DNA of 64,000 bases from Geodermatophilus dictyosporus (GCF_900115505.1 NZ_FOWQ01000006.1:186001-250000), one strand, 5' to 3'; counted from the first letter of the stretch, positions 18,806-27,871 are shown. Notes: generated by a model from the sequence alone, not told the origin. Translations and numbers: made by a program.

Positions 18806-19573
18806 ATGCTGCCGGGCGTGCCGCGACCCGTCCGCCAGCGCATCCTGATCACCGGTGCGAGCTCCGGCCTCGGCGCCGGGATGGCCCGCCGCTTCGCCGC
18901 GCAGGGCCGCGACCTCGCCCTCGTCGCCCGGCGCACGCACCTGCTCGACCAGCTGCGCGACGAGCTGCTGGCCGCCCACCCCGCGATCCGGGTGGTCACC
19001 GCCGCGATGGACGTCGACGACCCGGCCGCGGTGGCCGGCGGGGTGCCCGCGCTGGCCGCCGAGCTGGGCGGCATCGACCGGTTCGTCGCCAACGCCGGCA
19101 TCGGCAACGGGAGGTCGGTGGGCACCGGCGGCGCCGCGGTGAACCGGGCGATCCTGGCCACCAACGTGCTCGGCACCCACGCGCAGTGCGAGGCCGCCGT
19201 GCAGCTGTTCCGCACGCAGGGCTCCGGCCACCTCGTCGTCGTCAGCTCGGTGGCCTCGATCCGCGGGATGCAGGGCTCGCGCACCGCCTACGGCGCCAGC
19301 AAGGCCGCGCTCAACGCGCTCGCCGAGGGCATCCGCGCCGACCTGCTCGGCACCGGCATCCGGGTCACGACGGTGCTGCCCGGCTACATCGAGACCGACA
19401 TCAACGCCGGCCGCCGCGGCCCGTTCACCGTCGACCTCGACACCGGCGTCGACGCGCTGGTCGCCGCGGTCGAGCGCGAGCCGGTCCGCGCCTACGTGCC
19501 CGAGTGGCCCTGGCGACCGGTGTCGGCCCTGCTGCGCGTGCTGCCCCTCCCGGTGCTCCGCCGGCTCGCCTGA
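18806..19573 (+). CDS. short-chain dehydrogenase/reductase
   Basis: A 255-residue SDR with the NAD(P)-binding 'TGASSGLGAG' at about residues 16-25, 'NAGIG' near 93-97, the serine in 'VVSSVAS' and the catalytic 'YGASK'. 'ARRTHLLDQL' after the second strand suggests NADP preference. The C-terminus ends with a basic, Leu/Pro-rich tail that may touch the membrane. The substrate is unknown. The ATG at 18806 directly abuts a hairpin; a GTG at 18818 would give a protein starting VPRPVRQRILITG and is a serious alternative start. Confidence 0.88.
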   Translation: MLPGVPRPVRQRILITGASSGLGAGMARRFAAQGRDLALVARRTHLLDQLRDELLAAHPAIRVVTAAMDVDDPAAVAGGVPALAAELGGIDRFVANAGIGNGRSVGTGGAAVNRAILATNVLGTHAQCEAAVQLFRTQGSGHLVVVSSVASIRGMQGSRTAYGASKAALNALAEGIRADLLGTGIRVTTVLPGYIETDINAGRRGPFTVDLDTGVDALVAAVEREPVRAYVPEWPWRPVSALLRVLPLPVLRRLA

Positions 19574-19580
19574 ACGGCCG

Positions 19581-20249
19581 TCACCAGCAGATGCGCACGG
19601 GGCGGCCGCGGGCGTCGCGGGACCCGTCGCCCACGCACTCGGCCACACCGTCGGCGATCCGCCGCGCTGACCACGCCGCCGCGCACGCGTCGAGCGCGTC
19701 CACGGCCGGCACGCGTGGCGGGGCGTCGAGCAGTGCGGCGTCGACGTCCATGACCGGGCGAAGCGCCGCCAGTCGCTGCGCCAGCCCGCGGGCAGTCACC
19801 TTCGGGTCGGTGACGCCCCCGAGGCCACGGCGGAACGCCAGCTCGGGGTGGACCTCGACGACGCGCTCGACCGGTGGTTCGCCCAGCGCGTCGTCGAGCG
19901 CGCGGATCGCGCGCACCAGCTGGAACGCCTGCGCCGACAGCGATGTCCCGCCGGTGGCCGAGATCGAGAGCCGCCGCGCCGCGGCGTAGTCGTCGGTGGC
20001 GAGCACAGCCCGGACGGGCGCGGCGAAGACCGAGCTGCCCGCCTTCCCCAGGAGGGCCTTGGCGCGTTGATCACAGACACGGGGGCCGTCGTCCGAGAGG
20101 CCGATCGGCATGTCGATGCCGACCACCTCGACGTCCGGGACGGCGAGCACGGCGGGGACGTCAGCGAGGTCGAGGAACCGGACCGAGCGCCCCTGCAGGA
20201 GGGCCCCGACCCACCGGCCGCGCCAGCCGTCGACCCCCAGCACCGCCAC
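19581..20249 (-). CDS. DUF429 family protein
   Basis: A 222-residue protein matching DUF429, a predicted RNase H-like fold family: 'MAVLGVDGWRGRWVGALL' with the first acidic residue D7, 'VVGIDMPIGL' with D45, 'VEVHPELAFRR', and 'AVDALDACAAAWSAR' near the C-terminus with further acidic residues. Nuclease activity is a prediction from the fold. The GTG start at 20249 leaves only 26 bases to the divergent rpiB start. It is convergent with the SDR gene, whose stop is eight bases away. Confidence 0.82.
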   Translation of the reverse strand: MAVLGVDGWRGRWVGALLQGRSVRFLDLADVPAVLAVPDVEVVGIDMPIGLSDDGPRVCDQRAKALLGKAGSSVFAAPVRAVLATDDYAAARRLSISATGGTSLSAQAFQLVRAIRALDDALGEPPVERVVEVHPELAFRRGLGGVTDPKVTARGLAQRLAALRPVMDVDAALLDAPPRVPAVDALDACAAAWSARRIADGVAECVGDGSRDARGRPVRICW

Positions 20250-20275
20250 CGTCGCAGCCTGTCAGACTCGCCGCC

Positions 20276-20767
20276 ATGCGCGTCTTCGTCGGGACCGACC
20301 ACGCCGGCCTGGAGTTCAAGGAGCACCTCAAGCAGGCCCTGGCCGAGGCCGGGCACGAGCCGGTCGACTGCGGCGCGTTCGACTACGACGCCCAGGACGA
20401 CTACCCGCCGTTCTGCTTCGAGGTCGGCGAGCGGGTCGTCGTCGAGCCCGGCAGCCTCGGCGTCGTCATCGGCGGGTCGGGCAACGGCGAGCAGATCGCG
20501 GCCAACAAGGTGCCCGGCGTGCGCGCGGCGCTGGTGTGGAACCGCGAGACCGCCGAGCTCGCCCGCGGACACAACGACGCCAACGTGTGCGCGATCGGCG
20601 CCCGGCAGCACCCGGTCGAGGAGGCCACCGAGCTGGTGCTGCACTTCCTCGCCTCGCCGTGGAGCGGCGACGAGCGGCACGCCCGACGGATCGGCCTCGT
20701 CCACGACTACGAGCAGAACCGGCACCGCCCGGCCGGCGGCCTCCCGACCCGAGGTGACGTGGTGTGA
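20276..20767 (+). CDS. rpiB: ribose-5-phosphate isomerase B
   Basis: A 163-residue RpiB/LacAB-type isomerase that interconverts ribose-5-phosphate and ribulose-5-phosphate in the pentose phosphate pathway. Marks: 'GTDHAGLEFKEHL' at residues 6-18, 'DCGAFDYDAQDDYP', the 'GGSGNGEQIAANK' loop, and 'GHNDANVCAIGAR'. As in other actinobacterial enzymes the active-site loop has Ser rather than Cys ('IGGSGNG'). Its place after the dsbA-like gene matches mycobacterial gene order (Rv2465c, from memory). Confidence 0.95.
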   Translation: MRVFVGTDHAGLEFKEHLKQALAEAGHEPVDCGAFDYDAQDDYPPFCFEVGERVVVEPGSLGVVIGGSGNGEQIAANKVPGVRAALVWNRETAELARGHNDANVCAIGARQHPVEEATELVLHFLASPWSGDERHARRIGLVHDYEQNRHRPAGGLPTRGDVV

Positions 20768-20827
20768 GGCCCCGCTGCAGGGGCCCGCGCCGAGCGGCAG
20801 CGAGGCGTGGGGGGCAGCGGGGTCCTT

Positions 20828-22066
20828 CTAGAAGGTGTCCGGGCACCAGGGGCTGACCGGCCAGGACAGCGCGGTGGCGGCCAGCGTCACCGCCCCCGGG
20901 CTGACCTCGGCCACCCGCCCGGCGGCCTGCAGCGTGGCCAGCGAGACCCCGCCGAGGTAGGCCGCGGCGAGCGCGTCGGCGTCGACGACCAGGTCGGGAT
21001 CGAGGTCGGTCCGGCCGCAGTAGCCGCCGGCGGGGTGGCCGGCCCACCGCCAGCGCCCCTCGTTCCAGGGGCAGAACGGGTCGCGCACCTCGACCACCAG
21101 GTCGACCGGGGCGGGGTAGCGGCGGGCGGCCAGCGCGCGGTCGACGTCGACCAGCCGCAGCCACAGCCCGTCGGTGGGCCGGGCGTGCAGCGCCCGCGGG
21201 TCGGCCAGCAGGTGGCGCAGCGGCTCGTCGGCGGCGCCCTGCGGGTACTCCAGCGTGCGGACCAGGTCGAGGTCGAGCAGGTAGCGCCACAGCGCCGCGT
21301 AGGCCGGGGTGCCGCGGCCGCGGACCTCGTCGACGAGCAGGGTGCCGTCGGGGTCGCCGTCGTCGAGGTCGCGGGCGCGCACCCGGAAGGCGGCGTAGCC
21401 GGTGACCTCGCCGTCGGCCTCCGTGTGCAGGACGAACCGGCGGGGGGTGGCGCCCCGGCGCTGGTCGGGCGGGTCACGGAGGATGCGCTCCCACCAGCGC
21501 TCGTCGCGCTCGAGCTGCCCGGGCACCCAGCGGCGCAGCGCCTCGTGCACCCGCGGTGCGGCGGCGCGGAACCCGTCGAGGTCGACCGGCGTGACCGTGC
21601 CGGTGCCGAGGTCCACGCCGGGCCGGAAGGCCATCCGCTGGGTGGGGCCGGTCAGGCTCCCGCGCACCGCCGCGGGCGCGTAGCCGAACCGCCCGTAGAT
21701 GCCGCCCTCGGCCGCCCACAGCGCGGCCACCGGCTCGCGCTGCTGCTCGTGCAGCTCGGTGAGCTGGCGGCGCATGATCGCGGTGAGCACGCCGCGGCGG
21801 CGGTGGGTGGGGGAGACGGTCACCCAGGTGACGCCCGCGCAGGGCACGACGGCGCCGGGCGCGGTGAGCGTGCGGCTGTAGACGCCCGACGTCGCCGCCA
21901 CCCGGTCGCCGTCCCACAGGGTCAGCGTGCGGTCGAGCTCGGCCGTGGCCGGCGGCGCCTCGACGAACGACCCGGTCGCCTCCTCGCCGAAGACGTCGAG
22001 CATCGAGCGGGCGAAGGCCGGCCACTCGTCGGCGGTGACGGGTCGCAGGGCGGCGGGGTCGGTCAC
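20828..22066 (-). CDS. Eis-like GNAT N-acetyltransferase
   Basis: A 412-residue protein with the tripartite Eis layout. An N-terminal GNAT domain carries the acetyl-CoA motif 'VSPTHRRRGVLTAIM' near residues 87-101, a second GNAT-like domain follows, and a C-terminal sterol-carrier-like domain ends with the carboxylate 'WCPDTF'. Eis proteins are hexamers that acetylate many amines, including aminoglycosides and lysines; the target here is unknown. The GTG start at 22066 diverges from a broken MarR-like gene 73 bases away. A weak 9-bp dyad between rpiB and this gene may act as terminator. Confidence 0.85.
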   Translation of the reverse strand: MTDPAALRPVTADEWPAFARSMLDVFGEEATGSFVEAPPATAELDRTLTLWDGDRVAATSGVYSRTLTAPGAVVPCAGVTWVTVSPTHRRRGVLTAIMRRQLTELHEQQREPVAALWAAEGGIYGRFGYAPAAVRGSLTGPTQRMAFRPGVDLGTGTVTPVDLDGFRAAAPRVHEALRRWVPGQLERDERWWERILRDPPDQRRGATPRRFVLHTEADGEVTGYAAFRVRARDLDDGDPDGTLLVDEVRGRGTPAYAALWRYLLDLDLVRTLEYPQGAADEPLRHLLADPRALHARPTDGLWLRLVDVDRALAARRYPAPVDLVVEVRDPFCPWNEGRWRWAGHPAGGYCGRTDLDPDLVVDADALAAAYLGGVSLATLQAAGRVAEVSPGAVTLAATALSWPVSPWCPDTF

Positions 22067-22139
22067 CCCTGCTGTCTACCGGGCGGCCCGCGAGGCCCGC
22101 GACCGCGTTCCGTCGGCGGCCGGTGCCACGCTGCGCGGC

Positions 22140-22555
22140 GTGCAGGAGCTGCGGCCGGTCGGGTGGTGGGTCAGGCGGCTCGACGAGCTGCTCGAGGAGG
22201 GGCTCGACGCCGTCGTCGCCGCCGAGGACTCACCCGGCGGCACTGGCAGGTGCTGCAGTCGGCCGTCGACGGGCCGGTCGAGCGGACCGCGCTGCACGCC
22301 GCACTCGCCTCCTTCGCCGGGCCGGCGGAGGTCGACGGCGTCGTCGCCGACCTGGCCGGGCGGGGCTGGCTGCGCACCGACGGCGGACCGCTGTCGGCCA
22401 CGGACGAGGGCCGGGCGGCGCACGCGCGGCTCGCCGCGGCGGTCGGCGCGTTCCGGCGCGCGGTGGCCGACGGGCTCACCGAGGAGGAGTACGCGCGCAC
22501 GGTCGCCGGCCTGGCGCGGATGGTGGCCGACCTGGAGCGGGCGCTGGGCCGCTGA
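22140..22555 (+). pseudogene. MarR-like winged-helix protein gene with a one-base frameshift
   Basis: Two overlapping frames together make one convincing protein of about 138 residues. Frame one runs from GTG 22140 (VQELRPVGWWVRRLDELL, then VVAAE). Frame two continues from about 22226 (GLTRRHWQVLQSAV, later LTEEEYARTVAGLARMVADL) to the TGA at 22553-22555. The join lies at 'gccgaggactcacc': one extra G after GAG would restore a single frame. The HTH region and the helical C-terminus resemble small MarR-type regulators. It stands divergent from the Eis-like gene, which it could have regulated. A real mutation and a sequencing error in a GC-rich run are both possible. Confidence 0.65.
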
Positions 22556-22561
22556 CCTCCT

Positions 22562-22611
<50 letters not shown>

Positions 22612-22694
22612 TCGGTAGTGTGCCCTGGGAGCCGAGCGTGCCGACGGCGTCGCGCCCTCGCGCGGCCGCGTGCCCGGCGGACGGAGGTCCCCGC

Positions 22695-24350
22695 GTGCGA
22701 CGTCGGACCGCACCCCTCGCCGTGAGCGCGCTGCTGCTGGCGGCCGGCTGCACCTCGTCGGCCGGCAGCGACGGGTCCGGGAGCGGCGACGGGTCGGCCG
22801 CCGTGGCCGCCTCCGCCCCCGACCAGCGGCTCACCGTGGTCGCCGACGCCGAGCCGGCCGCCGCCGCGGTGAGCACCAGCCGGGCGCTGTTCGACGAGGC
22901 CGGTGTCGTGGTGGTCGCTCCCGACGGCGATCCTGCCGCCACGCTGCTGGGCGCCTCCGCCGCGGTCGGCCTGGGCGTCCCGCTGCTGCTCGACCCCGAG
23001 GGCGCGGGCGGGGACGAGACGGTCGCCGCCGAGCTCGACCGCCTCGGCGCCGGCACCGTGCTCGCCGTCGGCGGCGATGCTGCGCCCGGCGGGGGCGACC
23101 GCGACGTGGTGACCGTCCCGGCCACCGCCGAGGCCGTCGGGGCCGCCACCGGCCTGGACCTCGCCGAGGCCGACCCGGTGCCGGCCGACGGCGGGGCGGC
23201 CGCCGTCGCGGGGCTCGACCCCGACGCGCCCGCCGCGCTGGTCCCCGAGGACGGCGTGGGCGGGGGCGGGGGCGAGGCGTCCGGCGAGCTGCCGGAGGTG
23301 ACCCGCGCCGAGCCGCTGGAGGACACCGTCGTGCTGGCCGCCGGCACGCCGGAGTCGCTGGCCGGCGTGGCGACCGCCCGGGCGGCCGGCGCGCAGGTGC
23401 AGCTCACCGGCGGGGCGACCGACCCGCGCGCCTCCGCCGACGTCGTCGACCTCGTGGCGCAGGACCCCGCCGGCTCGGTCGTGGCCCTGGGCGCGGGCTT
23501 CGGCGCCGAGGAGGGCCTGGACTGGAAGCTCGAGACGGCCGCCACCGGGGCGCAGCTGCCCGGCGGCGGGCAGCTGCTCTTCCCGCAGCACTTCATGGTC
23601 GCCCTCTACGGTCACCCGGGCACCGGGTCGCTGGGCGTGCTCGGCGAGCAGGACGTCGACGCCAGCGTGCAGCGCGCCCGCGACCACGCCGCGCCGTACG
23701 AGGCGCTGGTGCCCGACGCCACCGTGGTCCCGGCCTTCGAGATCATCGCCACGGTCGCCTCGCAGTTCCCGACCGACGAGGGCGACTACTCCTACGAGGC
23801 GCCGGTCGAGCAGCTGCGCCCGTGGGTGGAGGCGGCAGGGCAGGCCGGCCTCTACGTCGTCCTGGACCTGCAGCCCGGCCGCACCGACTTCGTCACGCAG
23901 GCCGAGCGCTACCGCGAGCTGCTCGTGCTGCCGCACGTCGGCCTGGCCCTCGACCCCGAGTGGCGGCTCGCCCCGGACCAGGTGCACCTGACCCAGATCG
24001 GCTCCGTGCCGGTCGAGGAGGTCAACCGGGTGGTCACCTGGCTGGCCGACCTGACGCGGGAGAACCGGCTGCCGCAGAAGCTGCTGGTGCTGCACCAGTT
24101 CCGGGTGGACATGATCCCCGGCCGCGAGCAGGTCGACGTCTCCCGCGACGAGCTGTCGGTGATGGTGCACGCCGACGGCCAGGGTCCCCAGGGCAGCAAG
24201 CAGGAGACCTGGCGGGTGCTGCGCGGGATCGGCCCGGAGGGCCTGACCTGGGGCTGGAAGAACTTCTACGACGAGGACCAGCCGATGCTGACCCCCGAGG
24301 AGACGGTCGCGCAGGTCTCGCCGCGACCCCAGCTGATCAGCTACCAGTAG
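22695..24350 (+). CDS. secreted lipoprotein, possible cell-wall-binding N-terminal domain
   Basis: A 551-residue protein exported as a lipoprotein: basic start VRRRTAPL, a short hydrophobic run and the lipobox 'LLAAGC' with the modified cysteine at about residue 19, then a Gly/Ser-rich linker. Residues about 45-270 look like repeated alpha/beta units ('VVVVAPDGDPAATLLGASAA', 'TVLAVGGDA') reminiscent of cell-wall-binding repeat 2. The C-terminal 260 residues ('FPQHFMVALYGHPGTGSLG', 'YVVLDLQPGRTDF', 'HVGLALDPEW') look like a TIM-barrel, perhaps glycosidase-like. No catalytic pair can be named. The GTG start at 22695 is supported by CGGAGG upstream. Confidence 0.7.
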   Translation: MRRRTAPLAVSALLLAAGCTSSAGSDGSGSGDGSAAVAASAPDQRLTVVADAEPAAAAVSTSRALFDEAGVVVVAPDGDPAATLLGASAAVGLGVPLLLDPEGAGGDETVAAELDRLGAGTVLAVGGDAAPGGGDRDVVTVPATAEAVGAATGLDLAEADPVPADGGAAAVAGLDPDAPAALVPEDGVGGGGGEASGELPEVTRAEPLEDTVVLAAGTPESLAGVATARAAGAQVQLTGGATDPRASADVVDLVAQDPAGSVVALGAGFGAEEGLDWKLETAATGAQLPGGGQLLFPQHFMVALYGHPGTGSLGVLGEQDVDASVQRARDHAAPYEALVPDATVVPAFEIIATVASQFPTDEGDYSYEAPVEQLRPWVEAAGQAGLYVVLDLQPGRTDFVTQAERYRELLVLPHVGLALDPEWRLAPDQVHLTQIGSVPVEEVNRVVTWLADLTRENRLPQKLLVLHQFRVDMIPGREQVDVSRDELSVMVHADGQGPQGSKQETWRVLRGIGPEGLTWGWKNFYDEDQPMLTPEETVAQVSPRPQLISYQ

Positions 24351-24438
24351 GCACTCTCGCGGGGGTCCCGTTCCGTCCCTGGTCCGTGGTGGACTACCGC
24401 GGCCGACGGGGATGGCGACGAGGAGAGGTGGTCCCGAG

Positions 24439-25443
24439 GTGACCAGCGTGCTGACCGGGGTGTCCGGCGAGATCGACCCGCGGTTGCTCGAGCACCGGCG
24501 CGAGCTGACCGGCTACTGCTACCGGATGCTCGGGTCGTCGTTCGACGCCGACGACGCGGTGCAGGAGACGATGGTCCGCGCCTGGCGCAGCCTGGCCGAC
24601 TTCGAGGGCCGCTCCTCGCTGCGCTCGTGGCTGTACCGGATCGCCACCAACGTCTGCCTCGACCAGCTCTCCGGCCGCCAGCGCCGGGCGCTGCCCATGG
24701 ATCTCTCCGGCCAGTCGTGGTCGCCGGTGGAGGCCTCGCTCGCGGCCACCCGGCCGGCCGAGGCCTGGGTGGAGCCGGTGCTCGACCGGCAGGTCCTGCC
24801 CGAGGACGGCGACCCCGCCGAGCGGGCGGTGGCGAAGGAGTCGGTGCGGCTGGCCTTCGTCGCGGCCCTGCAGCACCTGCCGCCGCGCCAGCGGGCGGTG
24901 CTGCTGCTGCGCGACGTGCTGCGCTGGCGGGCCGACGAGGTGGCCACCCTGCTGGAGAGCACCGTCGCCTCGGTCAACAGCGCGCTGCAGCGGGCGCGGG
25001 CGACGCTGGCCGGCCTGGGCGGCACGCCTGAGCCGCGGCCGCTGGACGCCGACAGCCGGGACCTGCTCGAGCGCTACCTCGACGCGTTCGAGCGCTACGA
25101 CATCGACGCGTTCGTCGCGCTGCTGCACGAGGACGCCACCCAGCACATGCCGCCGTTCGAGATGTGGCTGGGCGGCGCCGCCGACATCGGCACCTGGATG
25201 CTCGGCCCGGGCAGCGCGTGCCGGGGGTCCCGTCTATTGCAGACCGAGGCCAACGGCTGCCCCGCCTTCGCGCAGTACCGGCCGGTCCAGGCCGGCGGTC
25301 ACGAGCCGTGGGCGCTGCACGTGCTGGAGATCGAGGACGGCCGCATCCGGCACATCACCAGCTTCCTCGACCTCGACACCGGGCTGTTCGCCCGGCTGGG
25401 CCTGCCCGCGGCACTCGGGCCGCAGACCGAGCCCGCCGGCTGA
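24439..25443 (+). CDS. ECF-type RNA polymerase sigma factor with SnoaL-like C-terminal domain
   Basis: A 334-residue sigma-70 family protein. Region 2 (about residues 20-75: 'YCYRMLGSSFDADDAVQETM', 'FEGRSSLRSWLYRIATNVCL') and region 4 (about 135-190: 'LPPRQRAVLLLRDVLRW') are followed by a SnoaL/NTF2-like domain of about 120 residues starting 'DLLERYLDAFERYD'. This build is the extended ECF group that includes mycobacterial SigG, where the C-terminal domain may replace an anti-sigma factor as sensor. No anti-sigma gene is adjacent. I prefer the GTG at 24439; an ATG at 24412 would add nine residues. Confidence 0.88.
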   Translation: MTSVLTGVSGEIDPRLLEHRRELTGYCYRMLGSSFDADDAVQETMVRAWRSLADFEGRSSLRSWLYRIATNVCLDQLSGRQRRALPMDLSGQSWSPVEASLAATRPAEAWVEPVLDRQVLPEDGDPAERAVAKESVRLAFVAALQHLPPRQRAVLLLRDVLRWRADEVATLLESTVASVNSALQRARATLAGLGGTPEPRPLDADSRDLLERYLDAFERYDIDAFVALLHEDATQHMPPFEMWLGGAADIGTWMLGPGSACRGSRLLQTEANGCPAFAQYRPVQAGGHEPWALHVLEIEDGRIRHITSFLDLDTGLFARLGLPAALGPQTEPAG

Positions 25444-25450
25444 GCGGACG

Positions 25451-25488
25451 CACCGGGGCCGGGGAGCACCCGCTCCCCGGCCCCGGTG
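25451..25488. terminator. bidirectional terminator hairpin
   Basis: A perfect 17-bp inverted repeat (25451-25467 with 25472-25488, four-base loop) lies between the convergent stops of the sigma factor gene (25443) and the GH13 gene (25492). Confidence 0.85.
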
Positions 25489-25491
25489 TCG

Positions 25492-27159
25492 TCACGGCTG
25501 GGTGCGGCGGAGCCAGACGGTGGTGTCCGGCGGGAGCTGCCCGCCGGTCAGGGGGCCGCTGGCCAGCAGCACCTCGCCCTCGGGCAGCGCGACGGGCGCG
25601 TCGCCGAAGTTGGTGAGGCTCTCCCACCCGGTCGCGCGGCGCAGGTGCAGCAGGTGGGTGCGGGCCACCGGACCGGCGTCGACCCACTGCAGCGACTCGT
25701 CGGCCTGCAGCTCCCGGCGCAGCGCCAGCGCCGACCGGTAGAGCTCCAGCGTCGAGCCCTCCACGCCGTCCTGGGCCTCGGCCGACAGCGCGCCGAACGA
25801 CGCCGGCTGCGGCAGCCACGCGCCGCCGTCCCCGAAGCCGAACGAGCTGCCCTCGCGGGTCCACGGCAGCGGCACCCGGCAGCCGTCGCGGCCCTTCTGC
25901 GCGTGCCCGGTGCGCTCCCAGATCGGGTCCTGCAGCGCCTCGGCCGGCAGGTCGGCGACCTCGGGCAGGCCGAGCTCCTCGCCCTGGTACAGGTAGGCCG
26001 AGCCGGGCAGCGCCAGCATCAGCAGCGTCGCCGCGCGGGCACGGCGCAGGCCTTGCCCGGCGTCCGGCGCGGGCTCCGCGCCGTCGGCGAGCAGCCAGGC
26101 GTCGAGGTCGGCGCCGGAGGGGAGCGCGTAGCGCGAGGCGTGCCGGACGACGTCGTGGTTGGACAGCACCCAGGTGGCCGACGCACCGGCGACCGCGGCC
26201 GCCGACAGCGCGGCGTCGATCTCCACGCGGAACTGCTCGGCCGACCACGGCTGCACCAGCAGCTCGAAGTTGAACGCCTGGCCGAGCTCGTCGGGCCGGG
26301 CATAGAGCACCCGGCGGCTGGTGGTCACCCACGCCTCGGCGACGGCCGACCGCGGCGGGTCGTAGGTGTCGAGCACCTTGCGCCACTCGCGGAAGATCTC
26401 GTGCACCTCCTCGCGGTCGAACAGCGGGTGGCTGCCGTCGAGGGGCAACTGGGTCATGGCGTCGGGGTGCACGCCGCCGTAGTCCCGCAGCGGCTCGGAG
26501 AGGTCCTTGGCCAGCGCGTGGGCGACGTCGACCCGGAAGCCGTCGACACCGCGGTCGGACCAGAACCGCAGGGTGGCGAGGAAGTCCTCGCGGACCTCCT
26601 GGTTGTCCCAGTTGAAGTCGGGCTGCTCGCGGGCGAACAGGTGCAGGTACCACTGGCCGTCGGGCACACGGGTCCAGGCCGGGCCGCCGAAGTGGCTCAT
26701 CCAGTCCGAGGGCGGCTGGCTGCCGTCGGGGCCCCGGCCGTCGCGGAAGACGTAGCGGTCGCGGGCGGGGGAGCCCGGCTCGGCGGCGAGCGCCTCCCGG
26801 AACCAGGCGTGCCGGTCCGAGCTGTGGTTCGGGACGACGTCGACGACGACCTTCATGCCGAGCTCGTGCGCCTGGGCGATCATCGTGTCGGCGTCGTCGA
26901 GGGTGCCCAGCCGCGGGTCGACGTCGCGGTAGTCGTCGACGTCGTAGCCGCCGTCGGCCAGCGCCGAGGGGTAGAAGGGGCTCAGCCAGACGGCGTCCAC
27001 GCCGAGCTGCTGCAGGTACGGCAGCCGGGAGGTCACGCCGGGCAGGTCGCCGAGGCCGTCGCCGTTCGCGTCGGCGAAGCTGCGCGGGTAGACCTGGTAG
27101 ACGACGGCCTGGCGCCACCAGTCCGCGTCGGCGGTCCGGTTCGGGGCAGGGGAGTTCAC
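25492..27159 (-). CDS. alpha-glucosidase, glycoside hydrolase family 13
   Basis: A 555-residue GH13 enzyme of the oligo-1,6-glucosidase/alpha-glucosidase type. Region I is 'DVVPNHSSD' (about 107-115), nucleophile D211 is in 'GFRVDVAHA', acid/base E275 in 'AVAEAWV', and transition-state D336 in 'SNHDVVRH'. The start 'WWRQAVVYQVYPRSFAD' is typical. It hydrolyses terminal alpha-glucosidic bonds of small oligosaccharides in the cytoplasm. The GTG at 27159 is preceded by AGGAG at good distance; a GTG two codons upstream is too close to it. Mycobacterial aglA (Rv2471, from memory) lies in the same neighbourhood. No LacI regulator or sugar transporter is adjacent. Confidence 0.92.
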   Translation of the reverse strand: MNSPAPNRTADADWWRQAVVYQVYPRSFADANGDGLGDLPGVTSRLPYLQQLGVDAVWLSPFYPSALADGGYDVDDYRDVDPRLGTLDDADTMIAQAHELGMKVVVDVVPNHSSDRHAWFREALAAEPGSPARDRYVFRDGRGPDGSQPPSDWMSHFGGPAWTRVPDGQWYLHLFAREQPDFNWDNQEVREDFLATLRFWSDRGVDGFRVDVAHALAKDLSEPLRDYGGVHPDAMTQLPLDGSHPLFDREEVHEIFREWRKVLDTYDPPRSAVAEAWVTTSRRVLYARPDELGQAFNFELLVQPWSAEQFRVEIDAALSAAAVAGASATWVLSNHDVVRHASRYALPSGADLDAWLLADGAEPAPDAGQGLRRARAATLLMLALPGSAYLYQGEELGLPEVADLPAEALQDPIWERTGHAQKGRDGCRVPLPWTREGSSFGFGDGGAWLPQPASFGALSAEAQDGVEGSTLELYRSALALRRELQADESLQWVDAGPVARTHLLHLRRATGWESLTNFGDAPVALPEGEVLLASGPLTGGQLPPDTTVWLRRTQP

Positions 27160-27574
27160 GGGCACGGGTCTCCTGGGGAGTGGTCGCGGGGAGGAGCGGG
27201 TCTGTGCGTCGGCGCACCGGGGCGGCTGCGGTGCCGGCCGACGGGCTCCGGGCGGGGCGACGGTGCCCGGCCGGGAGCCCTCCATGGTAGGAGCCGCGGG
27301 CCCGCCCCCGCTCGGCGATCCACGGTCGTGTCCCGCACCGTGTCGCAGGGGGGTCTCGCCCGCCACGGCTCGGTGGCCGGCGAGCCCCCGACGCTGTCGC
27401 ACACCGACGACCCGCGCACGGTCGCCCGCGTCCGGCTGAACGGCGTCGAGGAGGGGCGGCAACAACGCCCTGGACGGGGACGCTGGAGGTGGCGATGACC
27501 GACGGCGACCCCGTCGAGCTCTACCGGACGTTCGTCACGGTCCTGTGCTCGCCCGCGCCGTCGCCGAGTGAGGC
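27160..27574. other. intergenic region upstream of the GH13 gene
   Basis: About 415 bases without a firm gene. It must contain the leftward promoter of the glucosidase gene. A small rightward frame with a strong GGAGGT ribosome site and ATG at 27495 (MTDGDPVELYRTFVTVL) loses its coding look after about 17 residues. With one base fewer it would end at a TGA near 27571, so it may be a tiny gene or a remnant. No operator or RNA element is recognised. Confidence 0.4.
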
Positions 27575-27871
27575 TCAAGGCCGCGGGTTGGTGCGCGTCC
27601 AGCCGCGGTCGTCGCGGCGGGCGCCCATCCCGGCCCGGCAGCGCCGGCAGACGTCGGCCACCTCCTCGGCGTGCCGGCCCGACTCCGGCTGGACGTCGGC
27701 CCAGCTGACGTGCGGGAACCGGGCGAGGCGCGAGCGGGACAGCGACAGCCCGCAGACCGTCTCGTTGCGCCCGCGCTCCCACGCGTGGACCTCGCCGGAG
27801 GGGTAGCGGACGCCGTCGTCGGGGTCGACCCACTGACCGCCGGCCGCGACGGCCGCGCTGCGCATCGCCAT
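27575..27871 (-). CDS. small cysteine-containing protein of unknown function
   Basis: A 98-residue soluble protein. Cysteines at 40, 75 and 78 ('ETVCGL' and 'DVCRRCRAG') and histidines at 29 and 53 could bind a metal such as zinc. The middle part 'YPSGEVHAWERGRNETVCGL' looks like a short beta structure of the kind seen in small actinobacterial zinc-binding proteins. No family name can be given. It starts with ATG at 27871, 26 bases after the stop of the YnfA-type gene on the same strand, so both may be cotranscribed. Basic and polar residues dominate the C-terminus. Confidence 0.6.
   Translation of the reverse strand: MAMRSAAVAAGGQWVDPDDGVRYPSGEVHAWERGRNETVCGLSLSRSRLARFPHVSWADVQPESGRHAEEVADVCRRCRAGMGARRDDRGWTRTNPRP

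Noticed and set aside
20768..20827. Possible terminator between rpiB and the Eis-like gene
   Set aside because: The matching arms are only nine bases and lie about 35 bases apart with competing pairings, so it is weaker than the other hairpins reported.
20807..22555. 582-codon frame antisense to the Eis-like gene
   Set aside because: Its long first part is low-complexity shadow translation; only the last about 110 codons belong to the MarR-like pseudogene.
27495..27571. Tiny rightward frame (MTDGDPVELYRTF...) with strong ribosome site
   Set aside because: Coding character is lost after about 17 residues and it runs antisense into another gene. A one-base loss could make it a small gene, but there is no independent support.
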